Assembly (NCBI GenBank): GCA_030247885.1
Contig: JAPDRO010000002.1
Location: 558,001-622,000 of the forward strand
Source: Taxawa tesnikishii (nom. ined.)
Taxonomy: Eukaryota > Ascomycota > Dothideomycetes > Dothideales
DNA: 64,000 nucleotides
Direction of reading: 5' to 3'
Shown here: one piece after another, positions 1 through 10,786 of the stretch
Layout of the letters: each line of letters begins with the position of its first letter
Position numbering within the stretch: position 1 is the first letter of the stretch
The notes under the pieces: generated by a model
Database searches by the model: none
The model's input: the letters and a program-made list of their open reading frames with translations, nothing else
What the model was told of the DNA's origin: nothing
Program-made: the position numbers and the translations under genes

Positions 1-2190
1 AGGACTGAACCTGCGGCAGGGATTGACTTTACGACGTTACGACAGTTTTATTTACCCTGGATTGCTCGACAGCTACCGTCCAGAACGGGTTGCAAATCCA
101 CTGAAGAACCCGGCGACAGCCCGCGTTTTTGCGCATTTCATATCAGCTACTGGACCAACGTTGTCCATCTTTGAGAGGCACTCGAGGAATGCGTCTGTAC
201 TGCTTGACGACGGTCCTGTCCCCTTATCTCAGCAAGGCATCTGGACCTACACCATGCCCATGGCTGCGCTGCATCACCAAGGTCTCTTGCACGCCATGCT
301 GGCCATCTCGAGCTTGCACATTGCCAAGCTGTCAGGAGGCTCTGAGACACCTTCGATGAAACACTACGCCTTCGCGCTCAAACGTGTACATCGCAGCGTT
401 GGAGATGCCAAGAAGCGCATCTCCATTGAAACTCTGGCTGCCTCGCAGCTCCTCGGCTTCTACGAAATCATGACCGCAGACCACATGAAATGGAACAGCC
501 ATCTCCTCGGGGCGAAACAGCTCATTGTAGAAACCGACTTTGCCGGTATGGCAAGGGAGCTGCGACGCACGAAGCTGGAGAAAAGAGCAAGGGAACAGCA
601 GTGCAATTTTGGCAACTCCCTCGACATGGGGCCCCTGCATTACACTCACTACCAGGACGACCATTTGCTCGACCAAGTGCCTGATATCGACGAGGAGCTC
701 GTTGGTGTGTTGGTGGGCAGGAAGATCAAGTACGACGAGTATGGAAGCATCATCGACGACGACGATCAACCAAAAACCCCGCCGCCTCGGGTTTGTAGCT
801 TTAGTCTTGACTTACAAAAGTTCGAGACCCTCAAGGACTTGTATTGGTGGTATTGCAAGCAGGACATCTACCAAAGCATTATCAGCGGTAACCCTCTACT
901 GTACGTTGTGCTTGAGTCTTTATTGAGATGCACGAGTTACTGACCCCCTTAGGATGGATTACAGTCGCTGGACCGATTGCCCACCAAGAGCGCCTTTGGG
1001 AAAGGCAGATGCCGTCTACGGCTCCTTCGACCACCTTATGTTACTTCTTGGACGTATAGCGAACTTTGCGTCAAGAGATAGAAAACGGAAATTGAAGGTT
1101 ATGGAGGCCAACGGCGGTCAATGGCGTCCTGCGCCTGGCATGAAGATGGGTCCACCACCAGGGGCCAAACCCCTGGAGCCGACCCTGCTGACGCACTACC
1201 CTCAAGTATTGAGGGCCGGAAACCATCCTCGGGCGCTCCAATAAATCCTCGTATGCCTCCACAGGGAATGGCCCGGGGTCCCGGCATGCCGCAGCAGATG
1301 GCCAACCCACAACCAGTGCAAGCAGGGCCGCCTCCACAAATCTCATTCTACGGAATGGCGCCTCCGCCAGCTAGGGTAGCTATGCCAGCTCGATATCAGA
1401 CGAACCAAACCTCGCCCACACCCTCCACTCTTTCACACCAAGACTCCATTGATCTGGACACCGCGACAAAAGACGCGCTAGCAGAATGGCAACGCATCCA
1501 CCACGCCCTCGATGCATACGCGTCCCGCCTCGGGCCCAACTTCCAGCCCTTACCAGAAGACTGCCAACAGCCACTTCCAACACCTTTCGGACTCGCCCTC
1601 TTCTACCGCTCCTACGACATCAGCTGCCTCTGGCTCGTATACAACATGTGCGTCATCATCGCGGAACGCTCTCATCCTCACATGCCGCCCGCCGCACACA
1701 TGGCCGCCGGCATCGCGGCCTTCAAGACGCGCGAATCCGCAACAAACATCGGCCGTATCACGGCGGGCATCGTGAGCCCGCCGCAGAACCAGCCGCTCAG
1801 CCCCGCCCTCGGCGCTGCCATGTGCGAGTGCTGCATGGCGCTGTTCATCGCCGGCGTGCAATACCAAGACCCGCGCAGCGGCGGTGGACCGTGGAGCGGC
1901 TGTTCGAGACGGACCGCCGATGCGGCTGGGCCACTGCGGGCGTCATCGGCGAAGGCTGCCAGACGTCGTGGGTGAAGGCTGCGTTCATGGGGAGAGGCCC
2001 GCCCTGGGAGCGCATCAGGAATACGAGAAATCCGGACGCAAGGGTCAACGGCAGCTATGAGCGGGTGGGCATGCAGGGCGCACCGGACGGAGAGGACGAG
2101 AAGGATAGGAGGTTTGTGTTTTCGAGGGCAGAGGCGAGGGTCCATTGGGCGATTGGAATCATTGGGACGGAGGAGGATGTGAGGGAGTAG
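1..2190 (+). CDS. Fungal-specific transcription factor, C-terminal part (5' partial)
   Basis: The reading frame is open to the left edge, so the start and any Zn2Cys6 DNA-binding domain lie outside the window. What remains resembles the regulatory half of fungal Zn-cluster activators: a helical segment with LHHQGLLHAMLAISSLH and ASQLLGFYEI, a proline/glycine-rich linker, then CECCMALFIAGVQYQDP and a C-terminal block ending IIGTEEDVRE. An intron of about 50 nt near 902-952 (GTACGT...CCTTAG) joins NPLL to MDYSRW. The frame then changes twice without a credible intron, at the CCCC run near 1170-1173 and the CCC run near 1870-1872; both are repaired by one extra C, so I treat them as likely sequence errors. 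The predicted role is a nuclear regulator; its targets are unknown. Confidence 0.7.
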
Positions 2191-3395
2191 ATGGGGCGGG
2201 CGGGGCACCTTGTAAGGACATAGTCTTTAGGGACGGTGTCCCAGAAGGGGACAAACAAAGGTCGGATGGTTTGTCGGAAAGAAGGAAATGGTGATCTCTT
2301 AAGACTTTCGGGGTGAGGTCTTGCCAGAGCCGACCGGGACACGATGATTTACGATGCGCAGGACCGATGGGATGGCCAATGATACCTGATGATGAACGAC
2401 TCTCCCCTCGCTCCAACCACACCATCATCAACAACGGAGCTCGTGCACGGAATGTTATTGATAGAGCACCCTTTAAAAAAAGACCAGTACTCTGACGGAC
2501 TGGATAACGTTTGATGAGGTGTGATGTCGGATAGCATGCTCGCGATTTGGCCCGCTTTTCATGGATATACGGAGAGCACCATCTCCTCGCTTTCGTTTCC
2601 GATCGGTTGGGTAAGGCACACACACACACACACACACACCCAACGAACCTACGCCAACATAGGCGGTGAAGTATAGCGTGCTGGCAATCGTTGCACCGTG
2701 CACCGTGCTCCGTACGGGCAGTCGTCATCGCCCCGGGGGGGGGGTGGGAACACCTCACCCAGCCCCCTATAACCGTCTCCGGAAAGCCGATCTCTCGGTC
2801 CTGAGAGGGCGGCCGCGTCTGGCGCCCAATCCGGGGAAAAAGCATCCGCACAGCTCCCATACCTGACCTTGTCTGGATACATGTTTCACCCGAGGTATTC
2901 ACGACACACAAGGTCCCCAAATTCGGACTCTACTCGGCGTTCTCACCAATCATACGAGTCAGAACCGGCTAGGCATCGGGAGAAGAGAGTGGGGGCGATG
3001 GTACTTCCCGTTCCTTGTCTCCAACAGCTTGTTTGTGGCAGCCATGTACGAGGACTCTAGGGACGAGGAGCTGAATGTCGGTGCGATTAGCGCTCTCAAC
3101 AGTCCTAGGAGTGTTCGATTGGCAATCAGCAGAAAGCAGGTTGCAACGAACACGCGGACGTAGAATCTGGTTGCTTGGCTTTGCGTGGAATAAGTATACT
3201 GTCGCCTCAAACACAGACACAACCGGTCGGCCAGAACTGAGTTGAGGACACTGTTGTCCAGTTTCAGCATTTCTTGGCTACCATTAAAAAGAGGTGCGCG
3301 GTGTGGAGGGGGAGTCAAGGCTTATTATGGTATCTAGTTATACGACCTTGCAGTTTGCAGTACCCAACATCGGCTGCGCGTCTAATGCAATCCGT
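2191..3395. other. Intergenic stretch, no gene seen
   Basis: No coding frame with recognisable content. It holds a (CA)n microsatellite at 2617-2640 and a run of ten G at 2735-2744. It separates the 3' ends of two convergent genes. Confidence 0.6.
2617..2640. repeat. (CA)n microsatellite
   Basis: About twelve uninterrupted CA units in noncoding DNA. Confidence 0.95.
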
Positions 3396-5835
3396 CTAAC
3401 TCAAGCCGAGCTCCTTGTAGAAAGCCTCAGTGCTAGGCTTGCGACCCAAGAAATCCTCGAGTGTCTGCATCTCGTCCTGGCTGCCGCCGCGCTCGAGGAC
3501 GGTGTGACGGTACCTGCGGCCCTCCTTTGCGTTCATGGGATCCTGCTTAAAGACGGTGTAGAACATGTCTGCGGAGTACACTTGGGAACTGTCGGGGTTT
3601 CGTTAGCATCATGCCCTTTCCTTTTTTTTTTCCTTTTTTCTTTCTCTTTTATTTCCCCATCTCAGGAATGGAGAACGAGCAGGGAAAGAATATGGGAGGG
3701 GATGGTAGACGTACCTAAGATAACCGTAGTACCCGGCATCATACCCTCCGATAAGATGACCAAATGTAGCCTGTCCGTTACCCCAATCGAATCCCTCGCC
3801 CAGCTCTTCCGGCCCATCAAGCTTACTAATCTCCTTGCGCAGCCGGTTGTACAGCTCAGACACGTGCAGCTCCTTTATCGCATCGGTGCTCTTACCCTCA
3901 TGCACCGTCATGTCGAAGATGCCAAAGTGCAGCTGGCGGAGGTTGAACAGCGCGTCGTTGACGTGGCGTGTCTTGACGATGTTGTCGATGAGCGAGTCCG
4001 GCATCTTCTCTGACGGCTGCGATGCGGACGAGGAGTTTTGCGACTCTGTCCATGCGGATTTGTACGCGTCAGAGAGGTAGGAGTAGTGCTTGGACAGCGA
4101 GCGGAGTTGGGAGGGGTCCAGCACCAGTTCTCCAGCATCTGAGATGGAGCCTCGACAAAGTCGCGCACGGTGTTTGTGCCGTGGAAGCGGGAGTAGGTGG
4201 TGCGGGAGACGAGATCGTGGATTCCATGGCCGAGCTATTGTGTGTCAGTAGCCGCGCTAAAGAGCAAAAGTGACGCAGTGGCAAACTTACCTCGTGGAAG
4301 AGTGTCACGACCTCGTCGTGCTTCAGCAGACTAGGCTTCTTTGGCGTCGGCTTGGAGAAGTTGCAGACGAGAGCAGTAGCTGGGTACCGTCTCTTGCCCT
4401 CCTCATCGATGAAGCCAGGCTGAAGGTTGAAGTTTGCGGCATGGCCGTACTTGCCGTCTCTCGGATGCAGGTCCAGGTAGAGGTAGCCAACAAACGCACT
4501 GCCCTCGCCCTCATCATCCCAGACGCTGAAGACCTGTACGTCGGGATGCCAGACGATATCGTCTCCCTTGCCAGTCTCACTGATCTTGTCCCTGTCCTCT
4601 CCAGTGACCTGAACAAACACGAGTCCGAATAGCTGTTCGAAAATCTCCAGCATGCCACGGATCGTGGTCTCGAGGGGGAAGTATTCGGCGATGGCCTCCT
4701 GATCTAGGGAAAACTCCTTCTCAAGCATGAGGGTATCGTAGTATCTGTGGTCCCAGAGGTAGTATTTGCCATCGTAGTTCTTCTCCAAGCCCCGGTCCTT
4801 CAGATCCGACTCTTTCAGGCTCTTGAGCTTCTTTGTCTCTTCAACACCACCCGGCGCCAAACGCTCCCTCAAGTCACCCAGGAAATCGTCGACCGTCTTT
4901 GGCTCCTTGGCCATCTTGTCCTCGATCCGGAATGTGGCATGGTTGGGGTATCCCAGGATCCTTGCCGCCTCATCCCGCAGCACGATAGCCTCCTTGAACA
5001 ACGGAACGTTCTGGTTGCACTTGTTCTCGTTCGCAACGAACAACCTCCTCCTGACCTCGGCGTTCTTGGCGTACTTGAGCACAGGGAACAGGTCCGGGTA
5101 CTTGAAAGTCAACCAGACCTTTCCCTCGTTCTCCCCTCCCCTTCCTCAAGTCGGACACCAAATCCTTTGGCGCACCCTCCAACTCTTCAGGTGTGAACCA
5201 CAGACCTCCTTGTTCCTCGTTCAAGTTCTTCTGGAACGTGATACTCAGCTCACTCAGACGCTTCTTGATCTCCTTGAAGCGATCCCGCTTCGGTCCGGCT
5301 GGAAGGCCCAAGCCATTGCGGATGTAATCCTTGTGTTCCTTCTCCAGCAGTCTCCGGGACTCGGGGTCGAGACTCTCGTTCTTCTTCAGCACAGCATCGA
5401 CGAGCTTGAATACGTCTTCACGCATGCTCGACTCAATGCCAAAATCGTCCATCTCTTTCTCGGCCTCGGTTGACGCATCACGGAGCTTGGAATCCGTGGA
5501 CACTGCCTGATAGAAGCCGACAATGTGGCTCTCCAGGCTCATCTTGTTGTCGTCGCGCGCAATGGGCAGGAGGACCTTGGAGAAACTGGCGTCCTCGGGG
5601 AGACGTTCTTGACAATGGCATCCTGTACGCTGCGGGACTGCTCAATCAACCGCTTGGTATCAGCAGCCAGAGATTCGGGGGTATGGGTGAATTTGGGCGG
5701 GAACTGAGGCGGATTCCTGTATCGTGGAGCGGCCATGCTTGCTGTAGACAGTGGTTGTACTGACGTAGGGAGTTTGAGGGGAGAGGAGTGGGTTCGGAAA
5801 AGGCCTAGGCGGGGTCCTAGGCGGTGGAGAGCCAC
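3396..5835 (-). CDS. PRD1: M3-family zinc oligopeptidase (saccharolysin / thimet oligopeptidase type)
   Basis: The product is a metallopeptidase that trims short peptides in the cytosol or mitochondrial intermembrane space. The zinc motif HELGH is rebuilt across an intron (4235-4290): TLFHE joins LGHGIHDL. DFVEAPSQMLENW and GHLIGGYDAGYYGYL are family signatures, and GRKPSTEAFYKELGLS is the C-terminus. A second intron (3589-3714) joins GYL to SSQVYSADMFYTVFK. Frame breaks occur at about 5597-5600, 5133-5141 and 4118. Counting them as 1+2+1 missing bases gives 753 residues, or about 720 from Met34 (start 5736), close to the yeast enzyme. The first 33 residues are rich in Arg and Ser with no acids and could be a mitochondrial presequence, so two products from alternative starts are possible. 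The family call is firm. Confidence 0.9.
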
Positions 5836-6440
5836 GGTGAGGAAGGCGAGAGCGATGAAGTAGAGAAGGAGGGGTAGGTAAAACCGGCGACGAGTTCTGA
5901 CCGCCAGCGTTCGGACCTCCTTTTGAGATGACAGGTGTGTATAGGATGGTGAAAGCAGCCTCGAGACGACTCTTTACTTCTAGATGTATCAAGCGTATGG
6001 CACGAGATCAATGATTCAACACTGCGAAGAGGCCGGAACCTGACACACTCCAGCTACCCCGGGTCTTGGCAGCTATTCACTCCCCGATCGGGGTATCTCT
6101 GATTTACGAGATGGTATGCAAGCACATGAGTGACCTCCGAAGCCAACCAGCAAAGTCATGGCCGGTGTTCTGCGTACTCGTCGGCGGAGCGGAAACATCT
6201 GAGCATGGTGTGACCCTCACCGCTATCTCTAGCCCAGCCCCTCTCACCATAACCACCTCTCTCGTCATGCCTGAAGTCTTCTTCACTTTCTTCCATCACA
6301 TGATGAACTGCATTCGCAGCGAAGAGTCTGTTTAACAGCTCACAACCCCGCTGGTTAGCGGTCCACCAAACGTACTAGCATCTAGCTGGTCTTCGAAAGG
6401 CATTCCTTATGACTAGGCGCAAGAGGATTCGATGGTAACC
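5836..6440. other. Intergenic, upstream of the oligopeptidase
   Basis: This lies between the oligopeptidase start and the stop of the hydrolase, both on the minus strand. Short open frames are present but none has codon content or a domain I can support. Confidence 0.5.
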
Positions 6441-7430
6441 CTACTCGAGCTTCTTCCAGAACTCTCCAACCAGTCTTGCAACATCCGGCACCTTTTCCCT
6501 AACGACAGCATGCCCAACCTGTGGAACAACAAAGACGTTCTCGAAACCGGCCTTGCGCAAATCCCGTTCGGAGCACAAGTCATCGAGCTCACCAAGCACA
6601 ACCAGTGACCTGACACCTGTTTTTGCCGCCTCGACAAACTCGGCCTGTTGATCCATGACACCCCCATCTCTGACCATCGCAACAACAGACGCCGCGTGAC
6701 CCTTGTGTACACGCATCTGCCATTCGCGCACCGCCTCGGCAACGATTTCACCCCGCTGCACGCGCTCCCGCCAATCAGCCGGTACGATCAACTCTCCACC
6801 CTCCAAGAATTCGATAATCCACGCCAGCGCGGCGTCTTCCACGCCTTCGCCACCACGCAGGTACGCCTGCTGCTGCTCCGTAAACGCCAAGGACTGCAGA
6901 AAGCCCGCAGGTGCAACGAGGGCCATACTATCGACGCGCTCCGGTCGTTTTGCAAGGTACGCCGCCGTCATTGAAGCGCCAAAAGAGAACGATACAAAAT
7001 GCGCCGAAGGCCATCTCAGTTGATCCAGAAGTGCGTCTAACAGATTGTGGAAGAGTGCTGCTTCGTGTGGCGCGATGGGAGTCTCGCTCAGACCATGACC
7101 CCATAAATCCAGCAGTACGCAGTGGGAGTGTGGGAAGGCGGCTTGCAGCGTGCGTGCGAGCGGCAGCATACCGAGCGCAGGTGTCTGCACGCCGTGCACG
7201 AAGACGACGCGATCAGGTAGACCATGACCGTTGTCAGGCGTGCTTGAGATCGGCCGGAGTGAATAGAATGCCGCTTTGCCGTAGGCCGTGCTGATGAATT
7301 GTGCTGCTGGCAGCAGCGTGCCAAAGGTGTCCGTGAAGGCCGATTCTGAAGGTGCTGGAATCGATTCGATTGGAGTGTTGAGCACCGTGCCAGGCCGTGG
7401 CAACACTAGCTCGGTAGAGCTCATTGACAT
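6441..7430 (-). CDS. Alpha/beta-hydrolase, 329 residues
   Basis: A single-exon gene for an alpha/beta-hydrolase fold protein. The strand-helix core reads VVFVHGVQTPALGMLPLAR, then VLLDLWGHGLS. The nucleophile elbow is SFSFGAS (Ser at about residue 152), a GxSxG variant with Ser in the first position. The likely acid is in VLGELDDLCS and the catalytic His in VPQVGHAVV near the C-terminus. No signal peptide is visible, so it is probably cytosolic. The substrate cannot be read from sequence; an esterase, lipase or epoxide-hydrolase-like role is possible. The frame is intact and no intron is needed. Confidence 0.8.
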   Translation of the reverse strand: MSMSSTELVLPRPGTVLNTPIESIPAPSESAFTDTFGTLLPAAQFISTAYGKAAFYSLRPISSTPDNGHGLPDRVVFVHGVQTPALGMLPLARTLQAAFPHSHCVLLDLWGHGLSETPIAPHEAALFHNLLDALLDQLRWPSAHFVSFSFGASMTAAYLAKRPERVDSMALVAPAGFLQSLAFTEQQQAYLRGGEGVEDAALAWIIEFLEGGELIVPADWRERVQRGEIVAEAVREWQMRVHKGHAASVVAMVRDGGVMDQQAEFVEAAKTGVRSLVVLGELDDLCSERDLRKAGFENVFVVPQVGHAVVREKVPDVARLVGEFWKKLE

Positions 7431-8723
7431 TTTCCCTTGCCAATGGCAGTTGATCTGGAGTTCGCCGTGTTTTGTATCAGGATTGCGAGGAGCTGGATAA
7501 GAACGTTCTTGGCCACACCGCGGGTCTCACCAGTTAGAGTACATGTGTAAGTACATAGAAGTGTCGACTCCTTTTACTTTGGTTGTCCTTCCACTACCTT
7601 CTTAAAAGGAATGGCCCATTTTCTCAATCGGTTGACAAACACGCCCTACGGTCAGTATCACATAGTGCAGAGGCGATAGCCGGAATACCGCAACTCGTGT
7701 TCGTCGCTATCGGAAATGCACTAGCCGTGACGACGAGCCTTGGCTTGGATCGTGTGTTCGGCCACCGATAGAGATTCGGTCTTGAGATTGTATGAAAGAC
7801 GCCGGTGGAGCGTTAAATCTGACCCGAGGATTAAGCGGCATCGAAGAGCAAGGGATTCAGAGAAGGATGTTGGCGGATATTTAGAGACCGGTCGAGCCGC
7901 TAAATCGAAACGGTATTGTTTCGGAAACATCGCGTCCATCAGCATCACGTGATATGACCGTTTGGCGCATGCTGTCACAGAAGCGCGATCGTAACTGATC
8001 TATTCCTCTTGGGGTGACTAGTCTACTTATATGATCTAGCTATGCAAACACTACAAACACTACAGTTTTGCTAAGGCTAAATAAGAACTTGATTAGGTAA
8101 CCCTAGGCAAGAATACCGCACGCAATGTGATCACAATACACACTCCATACCATGAACCATCGGCTTATGTGACTTGCAGGGTAGCGCGTGCGCCTCCTAT
8201 TGGCTAGATCAATAGCGCAAGGTTGCGGGCTCGTTACACCCTTGATCCTGTCCCTACGAAAAATCCATATTCTAACATCTTCCAGAGTCCCGTGATGGTC
8301 GCATTGTTTTTGCTCTTATCGGATGCGATTGGGAGGGAACCGTTGGAAGTCTTGCTGGACCCCACTTCTTTTCTCCTCCAGACGCCTGCTTTGGTCCCGC
8401 GCAGAGAATTGCCCTTACTAGAACGGATCTGGATCGGCGTAGGTTTCGGTTCTGACACAATCACGTGATAGTAATGTTTTTCTCAGTAAATATATACTAT
8501 TTCTATGAGCTGGGTCATATCAGCGAAAAACGAGAAGTGCAAGAAGAAAGCAGTCGCTAGCTTCCAAGGCGATGAATTTGTGAAGTCATATGACAGAATA
8601 GTGGAAAGATAATCTGTAGAGCCCTGACGGATCGACTCTTCTCTTTTCGAAAGGGATGATAGACGGACACCTAGTCATACAGCCTTTTCACCCGCTTTCT
8701 CCTCATACCATTGCCTCAAGCTC
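7431..8723. other. Gene-free, partly AT-richer stretch with a tRNA-like relic
   Basis: No supported coding gene. The palindrome ATCACGTGAT occurs twice, near 7946 and 8460. A tRNA-Arg-like relic lies at 8162-8248. The rest shows nothing I can name. Confidence 0.5.
8162..8248 (+). other. Decayed tRNA-Arg(CCT)-like sequence (pseudo-tRNA or SINE head)
   Basis: An anticodon stem TGCGC/GCGCA (8189-8193 with 8215-8219) holds a loop with CCT at the anticodon position and a possible 14-nt intron right after position 37. A D-loop-like GGGTAGCGCG precedes it and a T-arm-like GCGGGCTCG follows. The T stem has two mismatches and the acceptor halves pair at only five of seven positions, so it is not a working tRNA. 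It could be a tRNA pseudogene or the head of a short interspersed element. The evidence is structural only. Confidence 0.3.
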
Positions 8724-9946
8724 TCACCTTGCTCCATATTCTGGATTTGCAGCCCCCGGTCCTAATCGTTCCATCATTTCATAGTGTTCCTTCTCTAGTT
8801 CCTGTCTTCTCCGTTCAAACTCGTCCCCGCGAAAGGCATGCGGCCAGCCACACTCCTGGTACAGTCTTCGCTTGTATTGGTAGATATTCGTCACCGCCCT
8901 AGCAACCTCCAACTTGTGAGCGACACGCTGATCCTCGCTTTTTGGAAGACTATTTCTTTTCGGGAAACCCTCTCTCGTCGGCGCCCGCTCCGATTCATTC
9001 TCATCGTTCTCGATGACGGAATATCGATTATTGGTACCCAATGAGGACATGTGCTGTTTCATGCTGGGCCGATTGTAGATGTCCATTCTTTCAACGCCAG
9101 GAACTTCAACCCTCCAGGGCAGCCAGTCAAGCGATTCGATTTCTCCGCACATGATGTCGAAGGCCTCGCGAACCGGCCGATTTGGTTGGTCCACGTATTC
9201 ACTGAATTGGCTATGAGCAGCCCATCTGTAAATTATCTCTGCGTATGCGAATTAGCTTACAACTGGTCTGCTAACCCTTCCACCGGAGCACAACGATTTA
9301 CACAATGAAGGGACAGGAGACGAAGCAGATACGTACTTTCTCTGGTATCGTAGATATAACTGTTTCCTGAATGCTCCCCGCACGTGGTGATCTTGAAAGC
9401 CCAGGCGGGGATTGACACCTCTCCTTCCGCCGACCGTGCGCTCCGAATCAGACTCCGTTTCTGGCCTGCCAGATATGACACTACCTGGCTGTCCGGCGCC
9501 ATCGGCACGCCCTCCCCGCGTGTAGAAAACCGATCCAGTACCGAGTTCGAAGGGTAAGGCAGTTGACCCATCAGCGCAACCACTTCGTCTGTGAAGCCTA
9601 CTGATCGCAGCTCAGAGTGTGCCAGTGCGGGTTCGTCGCCGAGTGGATCGTTAGAGTACGGCGGTCGTGTCACTTCCTCTGGCCGAAAATATCGTAGTTC
9701 AACCAAGATGGAGTACACTCGACGCAGGCTCTCAATGAGCTCCGCGTGTTCTGTCAGGATCCATTTCGTCCTCTCGTCAACGATGTCCGAGCGGTTCGCA
9801 TACTGGCCAACGCTATCGTGGCGATCAGCACCCATGGCGTGCTGTCCTGTGACTCCAGTAACACAAAGCGCGATATAATAATAGATGGAATCCAAGTCCA
9901 AGCGGAGTTGGGCGGGTCTATCCGAGATTCGTACTGCGAGTTCCAA
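8724..9946 (-). CDS. Conserved hypothetical protein, 5' end unresolved
   Basis: Two exons are clear. The first contains DERTKWILTEHAELIESLRR and ends SYIYDTRE; an intron at 9239-9336 (GTACGT...GCAG) restores KIIYRWAAHSQF and the second exon ends NPEYGAR. The protein is charged and helical with no signal peptide or membrane segment. I do not recognise a domain. There is no ATG at the left end of the frame (the open frame begins at TTG). With one extra C at the GGG run of 9910-9912 the frame continues upstream as WNSQYESRIDPPQLRLDLD, so the true start lies further upstream, beyond about 9990. No function is proposed. Confidence 0.6.
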
Positions 9947-9989
9947 CTAAGGCGTTCCAGGTAGCCGGGGAAGGTTCGTTAGGCCAGAG

Positions 9990-10786
9990 CGAAAGAAGTC
10001 GGGGAGCGGAAGAAGAAAAGGTTATGAGTATGCGGGCAGGACGCGTAGATCAACTATACAGCTGCGAACGCCACGGGGACAGGACTATTAGCCGTTGAGA
10101 GCTCTATGGGACAACCGTTGCAGCGGGGTCTGAGTGCAGCCACATGGCTCACAGATTCGGACCGGCCTAGAGCTCTATACGGCAACTACTCAAAAGAGTA
10201 GTGGACAGCGCGAAGGAGTGAAAAAGCCGAGAAAATAAGCGTAGCGGGTTACGAACGTATGTGCGTATATAGTTATTTAGGCAGATCGTCCTGGCGCGAG
10301 ATCGCCGCGGTGCGGTCCGACGCGTCTCGCGTGCCGAAAGGAATAATGCAAGCGACTTCTGGTCTCCAATCATCTACCTCACTGTTACAATACCCCTCGA
10401 ATATATCTTCTTCCATTTGTTCATGAGGCAGTGGCCACCCATTGACCGCACCAGCTTAGCTCATCATCGAAGGGGTCTCCATCCTTACCTGCCCCATACT
10501 GGCCTTCACCTGCACCTTCTGCAATGGTTTGAACAGTTCGGTTCGTTGAGTAGAGTGGATTTGGCAGCCTGGCTAATCCCACACTCGAGTAGAGATACCC
10601 GTCGGAAACATCGTAAACAAATCATCACTTCAACCCTTCGAGGGGAGAATCCATGGTCCCAACAATAACCCTCCGGACAGCATCATATCAAACAATTCAT
10701 GCTTCCAAATTGCAACGCCACACACCCCTCCAGATCATTCAGTCGTACCATGCTCACACTTCCAGGACTGAACGCAGAGAGTGCGC
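9990..10786. other. Intergenic, may hold the 5' exon of the unknown gene
   Basis: This contains the unresolved start of the minus-strand gene at 8724-9946, and beyond it the 3' flank of the repeat protein. No other gene is supported. Confidence 0.4.

Noticed and set aside
3294-4013. A 239-codon plus-strand frame opposite the oligopeptidase
   Set aside because: It is antisense to a well-supported metallopeptidase exon and intron and includes a polypyrimidine tract; no motif.
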